21,274 nt of DNA from Rhizobium leguminosarum (GTDB lineage: Bacteria > Pseudomonadota > Alphaproteobacteria > Rhizobiales > Rhizobiaceae), in NCBI RefSeq assembly GCF_001652265.1, contig NZ_LWBS01000454.1, positions 1 to 21,274 of the forward strand, in the 5' to 3' direction. Positions within the stretch are counted from its first letter, which is position 1; each line of letters begins with the position of its first letter. The position numbers and the translations under genes are program-made. The notes under the pieces are model-generated. The model was not told the origin of the DNA. It was given only the letters and a program-made list of their open reading frames with translations, and did not search any database. Of the stretch, positions 7,625-14,833 are shown in pieces.

Positions 7625-7927
7625 TTAGGCGACTTCATAGAGGAAATCACAGACGAGCGCCGCGATGAGGCAGGCATCGGCGTCGCTCATATAGGCCGCG
7701 GTCTCGACCGCGATCGCTGCAACATCGTCCCGGTCGACCGCGATCAGATCAAGGATCCTTGCAAATTTTATCGTCAATTCCGGATCGGTGGAAAATTCAT
7801 CGATGGTGACGGCTAACAAACTGTCGGTCGCGTCGATCAGGCGTGCCTGGATGTTGTCAGCGGAGGTGGAGAGTGCCTTGACCGCTTCAAACAGCTGCCT
7901 GCGCGCTACCGGATATCGGACATCCAT
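7625..7927 (-). CDS. Hypothetical protein (100 aa), mostly helical
   Basis: Starts MDVRYPVARRQLFEAVKALS and is followed by acidic, helix-favouring sequence (DEFSTDPELTIKFARILDLI, then a second helix ending LIAALVCDFLYEVA). An AAGGGG Shine-Dalgarno lies 8 bases before the ATG at 7927, which supports this start. Proteins with a 'DVR.P..RRQLFE.VKAL' opening occur as conserved hypotheticals in rhizobia, as far as I recall; no function is known to me. No membrane segment or catalytic motif is visible. It stands alone, with nearly 300 bases without an intact gene upstream. Confidence 0.7.
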   Translation of the reverse strand: MDVRYPVARRQLFEAVKALSTSADNIQARLIDATDSLLAVTIDEFSTDPELTIKFARILDLIAVDRDDVAAIAVETAAYMSDADACLIAALVCDFLYEVA

Positions 7928-8226
7928 TGTTATTCCCCTTGGGTTGGCAAGCCTGGACGTAGGGCTGCGGAGCGGGTCTACTACGATCTTGTGAGGTCCG
8001 GGTCAATCAAACCAATTGTCTGCGGTTGTGGTACAAATCGTTTGCGGGCGGACATGAACGTTGCCTTCTCGACCGTAGCCACGCAAGCAATAGAAGCATC
8101 CCTGGTCAACTCGGAGGAATGATAACCTATGATTGGTCAGCGGAAGGCGTCGTCGTGGTGGTCATGACGCTCAAGAGTGAAAATCTGGCTAGATGGAATT
8201 GCTTCCTGGCTGGCGGGGTTCCGCCG
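7928..8226. other. Intergenic stretch, no supported gene
   Basis: No coding frame with convincing composition was found. A plus-strand ATG at 8119 opens MITYDWSAEGVVVVVMTLKS, but its Shine-Dalgarno-like GGAGGA abuts the start and the frame continues antisense into the transpeptidase relic, so it was not called. Confidence 0.4.
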
Positions 8227-8708
8227 TCAGATGAATTGCACTGGAACGCCTGTGCTGATGAGCTTGGAAAGCTCTTCCACATCCCAGTTCGTCAGTCGGA
8301 CACAGCCATCGGATCCCGTCTTGTCGATGCGATCCAGCTCCGGCGTGCCGTGAATACCGAAGGTCGGTTCCGGCAGATCGATCCACACGGTTCCAACAGA
8401 TCCATTCGGGCCTGGGGAAGCGTCAGGAGGTGGGGTTGATCGCCACCGTTCTCACCGTATGAATGCCAGTGGGTGAGGGGTTTGACTCACTCCCGATCGC
8501 TGCTGGATAATCCGCCAGCAAAAGAGCCATCGGCGCTATATGCTCTCAGTTGGCCCTTGCTCTTGTCCACTTCGATTCTTGCGGCCTTTCCAGCCGGTTT
8601 CGTTGCAAGATCTACGACGAAGAAGCAATGCCGTCGGATGCCCTGGCGTAACCAGGATATGACATTTCGGCCATGTGTGTAGTCTTTGGAGATTGGGCCT
8701 ACCACCAA
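8227..8708 (-). pseudogene. Decayed L,D-transpeptidase (YkuD/ErfK type), C-terminal part
   Basis: Three minus-strand segments in different frames line up with the end of a rhizobial YkuD-domain enzyme, which cross-links peptidoglycan in the periplasm. The first (from 8708) contains AARIEVDKSKGQLRAYSADG. The second contains LADYPAAIGSESNPSPTGIH, then TVRTVAINPT, and stops at 8423. The third contains GPNGSVGTVWIDLPEPTFGI, HGTPELDRIDK, and the active-site region TGSDGCVRLTNWD, ending at 8227. At least one frameshift and a missing stretch between the last two segments break the gene, and the N-terminal half is absent. The usual S/T-H-G-C motif reads SDGC, a further sign of decay. The product cannot be functional. 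Confidence 0.8.
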
Positions 8709-9174
8709 AGCTGCTCAGAAGGCCACTACGGTATTCTCGATGCCAACGAGTGAACGCGACAATCCAAATCGCCACGCCGTCGCCGACCCCTGCCTAAAGC
8801 CTTGCAGGCTTTCCTCGACGATCTGACCTTATCTTCGTCCGACCAATCCCGCCGGCGACCAAGATCACCGGCGGACAAAACCTCAATGGGGGAAATAACT
8901 GTAGCCCATGACATAAGGCATGGTCTCAGCCAATCAGCAAATCTGGGCAGACGGCGTTCGTTGCTGCGCTTAGTCACGGAGAGGCAAAGGTATCCACTGA
9001 AATTGGTGCAGACAGTGCTTGCATCGACGACAAACGCCGAGACCAATCCATCGCCTAGATATTGGGTGGTGAAGTGCCGGACGCGATGAACCGCTGCTGA
9101 CGGCAGGAAATTTCGATTTAGATCCGCAATAGGGAGTAGAATGCAAGAGCAATCGCTGAACCGTCCAACTTGGT
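8709..9174. other. Intergenic stretch, no supported gene
   Basis: About 470 bases between the transpeptidase relic and the lipoprotein gene. Long frames exist on both strands (for example minus 8726-9226), but none resembles a known family or has a good ribosome site. It may hold the missing, heavily degraded N-terminal half of the transpeptidase. Confidence 0.4.
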
Positions 9175-9546
9175 CTAGTGCAAGCCCGACGAGCCGTTTA
9201 TCTTCCAAGACCCATCTGCTGGACAAGCGACGCCATTGAACCGAGTCACGCCCTCAAGACTTTGCTTGCTTGTGACGAAGTCGCGGCATCCGTTTGGATT
9301 GTTTGTACCCGGCCGGACCTGCTCGATCACCCCGGCGCTGCCAGTTGACGGGTTGGCCCACGCTAGCGGATCAGAACCGACCGTGGCCCGTCCCACGGTT
9401 TCCGCAATCACCGTTTGGTCAGTGATCGGAACTGCCGTCGCAGCGACCGGAGCAACTGTGGACGTCTGAAGCGGCTCGGGATGCGAGCAAGCGGTAAGCA
9501 TCAGCGCAGGGGACACGATGGCAATCACGATCAGTTTTGAAAGCAT
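9175..9546 (-). CDS. Surface-antigen-like lipoprotein (123 aa)
   Basis: From the ATG at 9546 the product opens MLSKLIVIAIVSPALMLTAC, a lipoprotein signal with an LTAC lipobox (cysteine 20), so it should be lipid-anchored after the export signal is cut. The C-terminal half reads LAWANPSTGSAGVIEQVRPG, then NGCRDFVTSKQSLEGVTRFN and GVACPADGSWKI. This matches the conserved end of the 17-kDa common-antigen-like proteins (WANP.TG..G.I...R......CR.F......G......G.AC....W.I). The glycine-zipper part typical of that family is missing, so it is a short member. The frame extends upstream to 9648, but the lipoprotein signal fixes the start. Role: envelope component of unknown function. Confidence 0.72.
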   Translation of the reverse strand: MLSKLIVIAIVSPALMLTACSHPEPLQTSTVAPVAATAVPITDQTVIAETVGRATVGSDPLAWANPSTGSAGVIEQVRPGTNNPNGCRDFVTSKQSLEGVTRFNGVACPADGSWKINGSSGLH

Positions 9547-10072
9547 AGAGTGACAAACCAGCCTTTCGGACGCTGCATATGACATCGCATTGTGACCAGA
9601 TGCGGGCGCCATAGACTGCTCATTGAGCCGGACAACAACGAAACTCATAAGAAAATACGGTGGGAATTCTCAAAGACCCAATAGGCTGGGCTCGCAAATT
9701 GCGCATCTTCAGGAAACCGGTCGCGGCGCGCCAATGACTACCGCCATTTCTCCGTGAGAAATCCTGACGATCCGTGGACGGGGTCGTGTGGGGCAGGGGC
9801 ATTGACGAGATTTTTGCCAGCATTTCGCTTGAAGGAGCGGACGTCTGAATGTCGGCACGCTGTCCCTTAGGATAAGCACCTATCACTTGGAAGTCCGACG
9901 TGCAGCCGAGATTTCGGTGCCCTGTCCCGGCTGGAAGTAGCATCAGGCGGCCCGTTATAAAGTATCGCGCGCTCTTACCCGTGCCTGCGCATGCGGCGCA
10001 CCCCAGTTGCGGCAATCGCGACCCGCGCGGTCAGCCCCCTGGCACGGAAGCGATTGACGATGCCGGATAGCA
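9547..10072. other. Long intergenic stretch, no supported gene
   Basis: About 525 bases without a convincing gene. The minus frame 9620-10015 is open, but it has no known motif, irregular composition and no ribosome site. The region should contain the promoter of the lipoprotein gene. No tRNA-like cloverleaf was noticed. Confidence 0.4.
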
Positions 10073-10315
10073 TCAGATCCTCGCGGCCTGATGTGACCGC
10101 AACCCGGTTACCCCATGAATACCCAAAACCTCGTTCGGCGACCCGTCAGCGTGATGATTCATATGAAGTCCTCCCGAACTACCAGGAACCCAAACCCGAG
10201 CCGATGTCTGGTGGCCCGAGGATAGCGCCAGACTGCCGACGATGGCGACCATAGCAATCAGGATGACGACGACAGGAAACGCGACGCCGGACGACTTATC
10301 TTCATGGTAGATCAT
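10073..10315 (-). CDS. Small single-pass membrane protein (80 aa)
   Basis: Starts MIYHEDKSSGVAFPVVVILI and continues with a hydrophobic run to about residue 32, giving one N-terminal membrane helix; the rest is polar and probably faces the periplasm. A GGAG Shine-Dalgarno sits 7 bases before the ATG at 10315. The helix part looks well conserved, but the C-terminal 35 residues (SSGGLHMNHHADGSPNEVLG onward) have odd composition, so the end may have shifted frame relative to relatives. No family name is known to me. It lies directly downstream of the large DUF1236 gene but is separated from it by a strong hairpin. Confidence 0.6.
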   Translation of the reverse strand: MIYHEDKSSGVAFPVVVILIAMVAIVGSLALSSGHQTSARVWVPGSSGGLHMNHHADGSPNEVLGIHGVTGLRSHQAARI

Positions 10316-10332
10316 TGATCACTCCTGCGGCT

Positions 10333-10356
10333 CCGGCGGCGTCTTTGCGCCGCCGG
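10333..10356 (-). terminator. Stable hairpin after the large DUF1236 gene
   Basis: Perfect 9-bp GC-rich stem, CCGGCGGCG (10333-10341) and CGCCGCCGG (10348-10356), with a 6-base loop. It begins 11 bases after the stop at 10367. No U-run follows, so it may be a Rho-assisted terminator or a 3' stabiliser. Confidence 0.55.
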
Positions 10357-10366
10357 GACATGCCTG

Positions 10367-11245
10367 TTAAGCCTCGATGATGTAGACGATCGTGAGAGCA
10401 TCGGGATCGACGATGACGATCCGGCCATCTGCAAGGATGAAGAAGCGGTAGTCTTCATACTGCGGAACGATCTTCACGATGCGTGGCGGCAGTGGTTCGA
10501 GGCGAACCTTCTTCGGGATCTTCGTTCCGACGGAGACCGTGAAATTCACTTCCTTCACCGGCTCGACATGGACCTCCTTCACCACTGTTCGAATTTCGGT
10601 CTGCTGTTCGACGGAAATGTTGACGTTGGTCTTGGTGTTGGACGTCTGATTGTTGGTCGTGGTGTTGTTGTTGACGTTGGTTTCCGAAGAGCTCTTGTTC
10701 GTCGTCGAAGAGTTCTGGTCGGTCGACTGCTTCGACGCATCGCCGCTTTGCGTGGTGGCGGCGTTGCCCGAGCCTTCTGCAGGCTTGGCATTTTGCGTGC
10801 TGCTCTTCGTGCCTGAGGTGGCCGTGCCGCTTGTATCGGTGCTGCCGGACTTGGCGGCGGGTTTCTGTTCGGTCGTGGTGGCGCCGCCGGCGTCTTGCGA
10901 TCCGGGTTTGGCTTCTGTCGAAGACTTGCCGGAGGCAGTTCCGCTCGTCGAAGACTTATTGTTCGAAGGCTGTTCGGCGCTCTTTTTCATGTCCGAGCCC
11001 TGGCCAGATTTCTGCTGCGATGACTGGCCCTTGCCTTGCGGGCAGGCTCCCGAAGCGTCGGGGGTACAGTCCGTGCCGGTGGTCTTGGAGCCGGACTGCG
11101 AACCGACATCCGTGCCCGTCTGAGAACCGGACTGGGCCTGGCCGCTGCTCTTGGTGTCCTGTTGGGCTGCGGCGGGCAATGTAGCAAGTGGCGAGACGCT
11201 GAGTGACAAGGCTGCCACGAGCATGGTGAGATGGTTGCTTTTCAT
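10367..11245 (-). CDS. DUF1236 protein with long low-complexity linker (292 aa)
   Basis: The start at 11245 gives MKSNHLTMLVAALSLSVSPL and a signal peptide probably cut after PAAA, with GGAG 8 bases upstream; the frame's earlier start at 11293 would bury this signal. Residues ~30-210 are a Ser/Thr/Gln/Asn/Gly/Lys-rich disordered linker. It has one cysteine pair around TDCTPDASGACP and ends in an Asn/Thr run (NVNNNTTTNNQTSNTKTNVN). The last ~80 residues (VEPVKEVNFTVSVGTKIPKK, then a 'RLEPLPPRIVKIVPQY..YRF...DGRIVIVDP' strand set) are a DUF1236 domain. DUF1236 proteins are exported alphaproteobacterial proteins of unknown function. This one looks like a secreted domain on a flexible tether, followed by a hairpin. 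Confidence 0.82.
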   Translation of the reverse strand: MKSNHLTMLVAALSLSVSPLATLPAAAQQDTKSSGQAQSGSQTGTDVGSQSGSKTTGTDCTPDASGACPQGKGQSSQQKSGQGSDMKKSAEQPSNNKSSTSGTASGKSSTEAKPGSQDAGGATTTEQKPAAKSGSTDTSGTATSGTKSSTQNAKPAEGSGNAATTQSGDASKQSTDQNSSTTNKSSSETNVNNNTTTNNQTSNTKTNVNISVEQQTEIRTVVKEVHVEPVKEVNFTVSVGTKIPKKVRLEPLPPRIVKIVPQYEDYRFFILADGRIVIVDPDALTIVYIIEA

Positions 11246-11324
11246 GATCAATCTCCGAATTTTCGGGCACGCGATTCCGTCCCGCATTCTCATGCGTTTG
11301 CATGCATGCCCTGATTGTCGTAAG

Positions 11325-11342
11325 GGGCGGCCGAAGCCGCCC
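11325..11342 (-). terminator. Stable hairpin after the small DUF1236 gene
   Basis: GGGCGGCCGAAGCCGCCC: a perfect 7-bp stem with a 4-base loop, which is TTCG on the transcribed minus strand, an exceptionally stable tetraloop. It starts 5 bases after the stop codon at 11348. There is no clear U-run. Confidence 0.6.
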
Positions 11343-11347
11343 GAAGG

Positions 11348-11743
11348 TCACTGAATGACCTGGATGACCTTCCGGGAGGAAGGTTCGACGATCACACGCT
11401 CATCATTGACGATCGCGTATGCATATTTGGGGTCATCGGGTATTGACGTGACGACCACGGTCTCCGGCAGAGGCTGTCCGACGACGACCTTCTCCTTCAC
11501 CACGACGCGCTTGGTCGGGGCCGGAGCCTGCTGAACATAGGTCACCACCTTCTGCGGCGGCGGATCAATAACGCTACCTGCCACGCCGCCGACGATGCCG
11601 CCGACAGCAGCACCCACCGGGCCGCCAACGACTGCACCCGTTGCGGCACCACCTGCTGCGCCTGTTGCCGTAGACGACTGCGCAAAGGCAGAAGTCGATG
11701 CCAACAGGATGCCGGCGGCGATTCCTACTACTTTGATATTCAT
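11348..11743 (-). CDS. DUF1236 protein with glycine-zipper segment (131 aa)
   Basis: Opens MNIKVVGIAAGILLASTSAF with a signal peptide ending near AFAQ. A glycine/alanine zipper follows (residues ~28-58, GAAGGAATGAVVGGPVGAAV and on), which could insert in or line the outer membrane. The C-terminus has GQPLPETVVVTSIPDDPKYA, then YAIVNDERVIVEPSSRKVIQ, the standard DUF1236 end. A consensus AAGGAGG lies 6 bases before the ATG at 11743, so expression is probably strong. This is the family's usual short form and may be the ancestor or partner of the longer relative next door. Function is unknown. Confidence 0.85.
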   Translation of the reverse strand: MNIKVVGIAAGILLASTSAFAQSSTATGAAGGAATGAVVGGPVGAAVGGIVGGVAGSVIDPPPQKVVTYVQQAPAPTKRVVVKEKVVVGQPLPETVVVTSIPDDPKYAYAIVNDERVIVEPSSRKVIQVIQ

Positions 11744-11785
11744 CTGTTTTCCTCCTTGGATGCGGTTGGTTCCGCTGCGGAGCCA

Positions 11786-11810
11786 AACCGAAAGATGCAG
11801 GAAGTGTTCC
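11786..11810 (-). promoter_or_regulatory. Candidate EcfG-type (general stress) promoter
   Basis: On the minus strand GGAAC (11806-11810) is followed after 16 bases by GGTT (11786-11789). The alphaproteobacterial general-stress sigma factor EcfG recognises GGAAC-N16/17-CGTT, so this matches with one mismatch. It lies about 45 bases upstream of the small DUF1236 start. Short motifs of this kind occur by chance. Confidence 0.25.
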
Positions 11811-11872
11811 AGACGTAGGACCTCATGCCGGGGCTTGGTCAGACGTTGGTCCGAGCCGTAGGATTCGGCTGT

Positions 11873-12145
11873 CTACTGCGTTGGAAAACGGCTCAGCATC
11901 CGGTCCTGGACGTTCTCCTCGCCGACGATCATCGCAGCAAGCGAGATGGCTTTCTCGCGGTCTGTGGCGTTGCTTATATAGCCTTCGAGCAGGACGACAG
12001 GGCCGAGCATCCTGATCTCGATGGCACTGCTGTCGATATCCGGATCGGCGGAAAGGGCTGCTTCGATTGTCGCGATCGTCGACGCCGAACTATGGCCTTG
12101 CGCGCAGCGCTCTTCGTGATTGTAGTTATCGGGGCCGAACTTCAT
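11873..12145 (-). CDS. BON-domain protein (90 aa)
   Basis: From the ATG at 12145, preceded by GGAGGAG, the product opens MKFGPDNYNHEERCAQGHSS and continues with a single BON domain: ATIEAALSADPDIDSSAIEI, then a MLGPVVLLEGYISNATDREK core and a helix ending VQDRMLSRF. BON domains bind lipid or sugar surfaces and often sit in osmotic- or envelope-stress proteins. Here there is no signal peptide or membrane segment, so this protein is probably cytoplasmic, unless another start is used. The frame is open upstream to 12295, but the ribosome site clearly selects the ATG at 12145. It sits at the head of the DUF1236 cluster. Confidence 0.8.
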   Translation of the reverse strand: MKFGPDNYNHEERCAQGHSSASTIATIEAALSADPDIDSSAIEIRMLGPVVLLEGYISNATDREKAISLAAMIVGEENVQDRMLSRFPTQ

Positions 12146-12223
12146 TTTCTCCTCCTGTCCCGCCCCTCCACGGACCTTCAGGTTACCTCGCATGACATAT
12201 GAGCAGCGTGTCCTGGCGTCGCC

Positions 12224-12243
12224 AGCCGGACTTAAGTCCGGCT
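12224..12243. repeat. Perfect 20-bp palindrome upstream of the BON gene
   Basis: AGCCGGACTTAAGTCCGGCT is self-complementary over all 20 bases and lies about 80 bases before the BON start. It could be an operator or a hairpin in the leader. The following TTT on the plus strand also gives it a terminator-like look, although no plus-strand gene ends there. Confidence 0.5.
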
Positions 12244-12292
12244 TTCCCTCAGCGCGATCCGGCTTAGATTCTCCTGATCCTTGCTGAAAGGA

Positions 12293-12345
12293 CATCAGGG
12301 AGGTTTTAGCGATGTTGCTGATTTCCAGTCAGAACCTCCCTGATG
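12293..12345. repeat. 13-bp perfect inverted repeat overlapping a Shine-Dalgarno
   Basis: Arms CATCAGGGAGGTT (12293-12305) and AACCTCCCTGATG (12333-12345) are perfect complements around a 27-base loop. On the plus strand the left arm contains AGGGAGG, 8 bases before an ATG at 12312 that opens a 104-codon frame. The right arm would pair with and hide that ribosome site. The rest of the 349-base gap 12146-12494 holds no supported gene. The hairpin could instead terminate transcription of the response-regulator gene that ends at 12495. Confidence 0.5.
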
Positions 12346-12494
12346 ATGCATTGACCGATGTCGGGCGCCCGAGCGCCGCAACGGATGCGGAATGCTTTTT
12401 GCGTTTGGAGGAGACGGCTAGGATTCCAACGGTCGTAGACCTCGAACCCTTGCCGATCAGACCGCGCCTCACCGCCGTCGCGACGTTGTCTCCG

Positions 12495-13088
12495 CTAGAC
12501 GCCTTGGCGCCATCTGATTGCTGCTTCCGTCCGATTGCTGACGCCAAGCTTCGACAGTATCTCGGTCATGTGATGCTTGATCGTTTTCTCCTGCAGGTTC
12601 AGACGGCGCCCGATATGCTTGTTTGAAAGTCCTCCGGCTACCAGTTCGATCACCTCGTGTTCGCGGGGAGTTAGTGAAGTCCGTTCGACGAAGAGACTTG
12701 TTTCGATCACCTTGGCGCGCATGCTCGGCGAGATGTACCTCGAGCCTCCAACGACCGTTCGAATGGCCTCTGCAAGTCCGCGTGATCCGATACCCTTGAC
12801 GACGTATCCCGCTGCAAGGAGGTCGACTTCCTCCGAAGCGGTCAGCATCAGCACCTTTGTCTGTGGGCTTCGCGCCAGGACCTCGGGAATCGCGTCTATT
12901 CCTCCTCCGGGCATGGACACATCGAGCAGAAGGACGTCAGGCCTTTGGGACGCCGCCAGCGTCGCCGCGTCATCGGCGCTTGCCCCTTCACCGACAACGA
13001 TGAAATCCTCGGTTTCGGACAGAGTGCGGCTCACCCCTTCTCGAAAAAGAGGGTGGTCGTCCACAATCGCTATCGTAATCGCTGTCAA
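12495..13088 (-). CDS. NarL/FixJ-family response regulator with shortened receiver (197 aa)
   Basis: The start is a TTG at 13088 (not ATG) with GGAGG 7 bases upstream, giving MTAITIAIVDDHPLFREGVS. The receiver has the acidic pair D10-D11, phospho-acceptor D56 (DVLLLDVSMPGGG), T83 and K98. The T-to-K distance is 15 residues against about 22 in NarL: the helix segment usually reading AALxAGAxGY is collapsed to LAAGY, an in-frame loss of six or seven residues in alpha-4. The C-terminus is a full LuxR helix-turn-helix (LTPREHEVIELVAGGLSNKH, then EKTIKHHMTEILSKLGVSNR). No sensor kinase is nearby. The deletion may weaken phosphorylation-driven dimerisation, so it could act constitutively or need another partner (inference). 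Confidence 0.85.
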   Translation of the reverse strand: MTAITIAIVDDHPLFREGVSRTLSETEDFIVVGEGASADDAATLAASQRPDVLLLDVSMPGGGIDAIPEVLARSPQTKVLMLTASEEVDLLAAGYVVKGIGSRGLAEAIRTVVGGSRYISPSMRAKVIETSLFVERTSLTPREHEVIELVAGGLSNKHIGRRLNLQEKTIKHHMTEILSKLGVSNRTEAAIRWRQGV

Positions 13089-13297
13089 GCTGCACCCTCC
13101 ACTTCCTTCGGATGAAAACAAATGTCGCCTGTCGATTGGCCATTCGACAGAAATGGCGAGGCTTTAGAAAACGTCCAGACAGGCACTGCAGGAGCGCTGA
13201 ACACTTTTCGTTAGGCCTGTCGGATATTGTGATTTGCCGCCCGCGGCGTCCACAGTGAATGGTTTCGGCCCACCGCGAAACGATATGGGGTGCCGGT

Positions 13298-14497
13298 TCA
13301 GATGTCTGATTTTCGCGTCCGGCTGCGGACACTGGGCCGGTGATCTATAGCCACCGGTGCGAACCCGTTCGCCAGGGGCTCGAGAATTGAACTCAGCTCG
13401 GCATCCACCTCCGTCAGCCGCATCAGGTGACGTCGAGATTGCGGGGATTTATCCGGGCGTTCGACAGACGATGGGACAGTTTCCTGATCGAACTTCGACC
13501 TATTCACTCGCGGTGGATCTTGCCCGTTCGCTGTTGCGGTCATGAGACGAACACAACGGTGTATCAAGCGCAGACACTTCTCGAGTACAAGCCGAACCAC
13601 GAAACCTGGCTCGCTTCGTAATATCGGCCACATCGCCACGAGTGAAAGATATGTATTCCTGGATTGGCGGAATTCCCAAAATGCATATTTCTGAGTAGCG
13701 ATTGTTGCGCTTCGCATTGCGTATTGGGGAAGCTGAGGATTCGCGGCCAGCGACCGCCTGATTACCTCCAGAGCGCTTCGGCCCATTTGCAGGTGATTGG
13801 ACGACATGTTGCCGGGATACTGCCTGTATCCAACCAGGGGTTCCCGTATGACTTCGATATGATAACGCGCGGCCAGCCTGAGTTCGAAATCGAGGTCTTC
13901 GCAGCCGCCAATTCCTGCTGCTGCATATGAGCTGTTAAACCCGCCAATCTCGAGCGCGACATCCCGACGGACAAGAAGCGCGCTTCCGTTGCCAACATAT
14001 TTGAAAGTCAGATGCCGGGCGAAGATGTATCCTCTCGCGACGTCGGAGCGGCAGGAACGAATGATTTCGTCGTCATGATTGATGATATGATGCGGCACAT
14101 AAACTGCAGCCCACTGTGGGGATCGGCGATTCAGGGCATTCACCTGCTTTTCGATTTTCGTCTGGTGCCAGAGATCGTCCGCGTCAAGGAATGCGACGAA
14201 CCGACTTGCTGCTTCCCGGATGCCGGTGTTCCTTGCTGCGGCGACGCCGCGATTTGGCGTGGACAGCATGCGGATCCGGGAATCTTCCAGCGCCACTTGC
14301 TCGACCACCTTTGCGGTATCATCGGTAGAGCCGTCGTTGATGACTATGATCTCCAAGCTCCGGTAGGTCTGGCGCCCGGCAGATCGAAGCGTGCGTTCTA
14401 TATAGCGGGAAGCATTGAAGGCCGGGATGACCACTGAAACCAGCGGCTGGGTGACATGACGAACGTCCCTCCGATTCTTGTCTGAAGAGGAAAGCAT
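13298..14497 (-). CDS. Family 2 (GT-A) glycosyltransferase
   Basis: A 399-residue protein with an N-terminal GT-A domain: LVSVVIPAFNASRYIERTLR at ~19-38, INDGSTDD at 53-60, a nucleotide-sugar/metal DADD motif at 105-108 (FLDADDLW), and a later GGCEDLDFELRLAARY acceptor-side motif. These enzymes transfer a sugar from a nucleotide donor, often to exopolysaccharide, O-antigen or a lipid carrier. The C-terminal ~120 residues are basic and unmatched, and may anchor at the inner membrane. A GAGAGA about 8 bases before the ATG at 14497 is an acceptable ribosome site. No other polysaccharide genes adjoin it, so the product is unknown. The downstream response regulator and upstream EAL gene lie on the same strand but are separated by long gaps. 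Confidence 0.85.
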   Translation of the reverse strand: MLSSSDKNRRDVRHVTQPLVSVVIPAFNASRYIERTLRSAGRQTYRSLEIIVINDGSTDDTAKVVEQVALEDSRIRMLSTPNRGVAAARNTGIREAASRFVAFLDADDLWHQTKIEKQVNALNRRSPQWAAVYVPHHIINHDDEIIRSCRSDVARGYIFARHLTFKYVGNGSALLVRRDVALEIGGFNSSYAAAGIGGCEDLDFELRLAARYHIEVIREPLVGYRQYPGNMSSNHLQMGRSALEVIRRSLAANPQLPQYAMRSATIATQKYAFWEFRQSRNTYLSLVAMWPILRSEPGFVVRLVLEKCLRLIHRCVRLMTATANGQDPPRVNRSKFDQETVPSSVERPDKSPQSRRHLMRLTEVDAELSSILEPLANGFAPVAIDHRPSVRSRTRKSDI

Positions 14498-14833
14498 TCC
14501 AAATCTCTCTCATTGGGCCGAACAACGATGCTTTTCGCCTACATGTCCTTCGGAGCGTCACGCATACATAGGATCGAGCACCGCCGTCGTACGATCGAAA
14601 AAAACGCAAGGCAGTTGCTTTGCACTCTAATTTCGTTGCGAGCACCTCAAAATGGACTTTAGTCCGATGCAGCCCATCAGCCATAATGATTGCGTATACA
14701 TCCTGCGACTTAGATATGATTGGAAGGCGACGCAATTCGAATGATCCGGGAGTACGGAAATCGGGCACATCACCAGCGCGATGTACGAACCTCCGTCGGA
14801 CACGCGTCGCTCCAGCGCAAATCCGGCAAGCTG
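14498..14833. other. Intergenic stretch upstream of the glycosyltransferase
   Basis: No gene, RNA or strong repeat was recognised in these 336 bases. They should hold the glycosyltransferase promoter. A frame covering the region on the minus strand (14319-14933) overlaps both neighbours and has no family resemblance. Confidence 0.5.

Noticed and set aside
8726..9226. 166-codon minus-strand frame
   Set aside because: No family resemblance, no good ribosome site, and it overlaps the start of the transpeptidase relic region and the end of the lipoprotein gene.
9620..10015. 131-codon minus-strand frame with several cysteines near its start
   Set aside because: Irregular composition, no Shine-Dalgarno and no known motif; more likely non-coding.
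12312..12626. 104-codon plus-strand frame with a good Shine-Dalgarno
   Set aside because: Not called as a gene because it runs antisense into the response-regulator helix-turn-helix and its codon pattern is weak; kept as a finding because of the inverted repeat.
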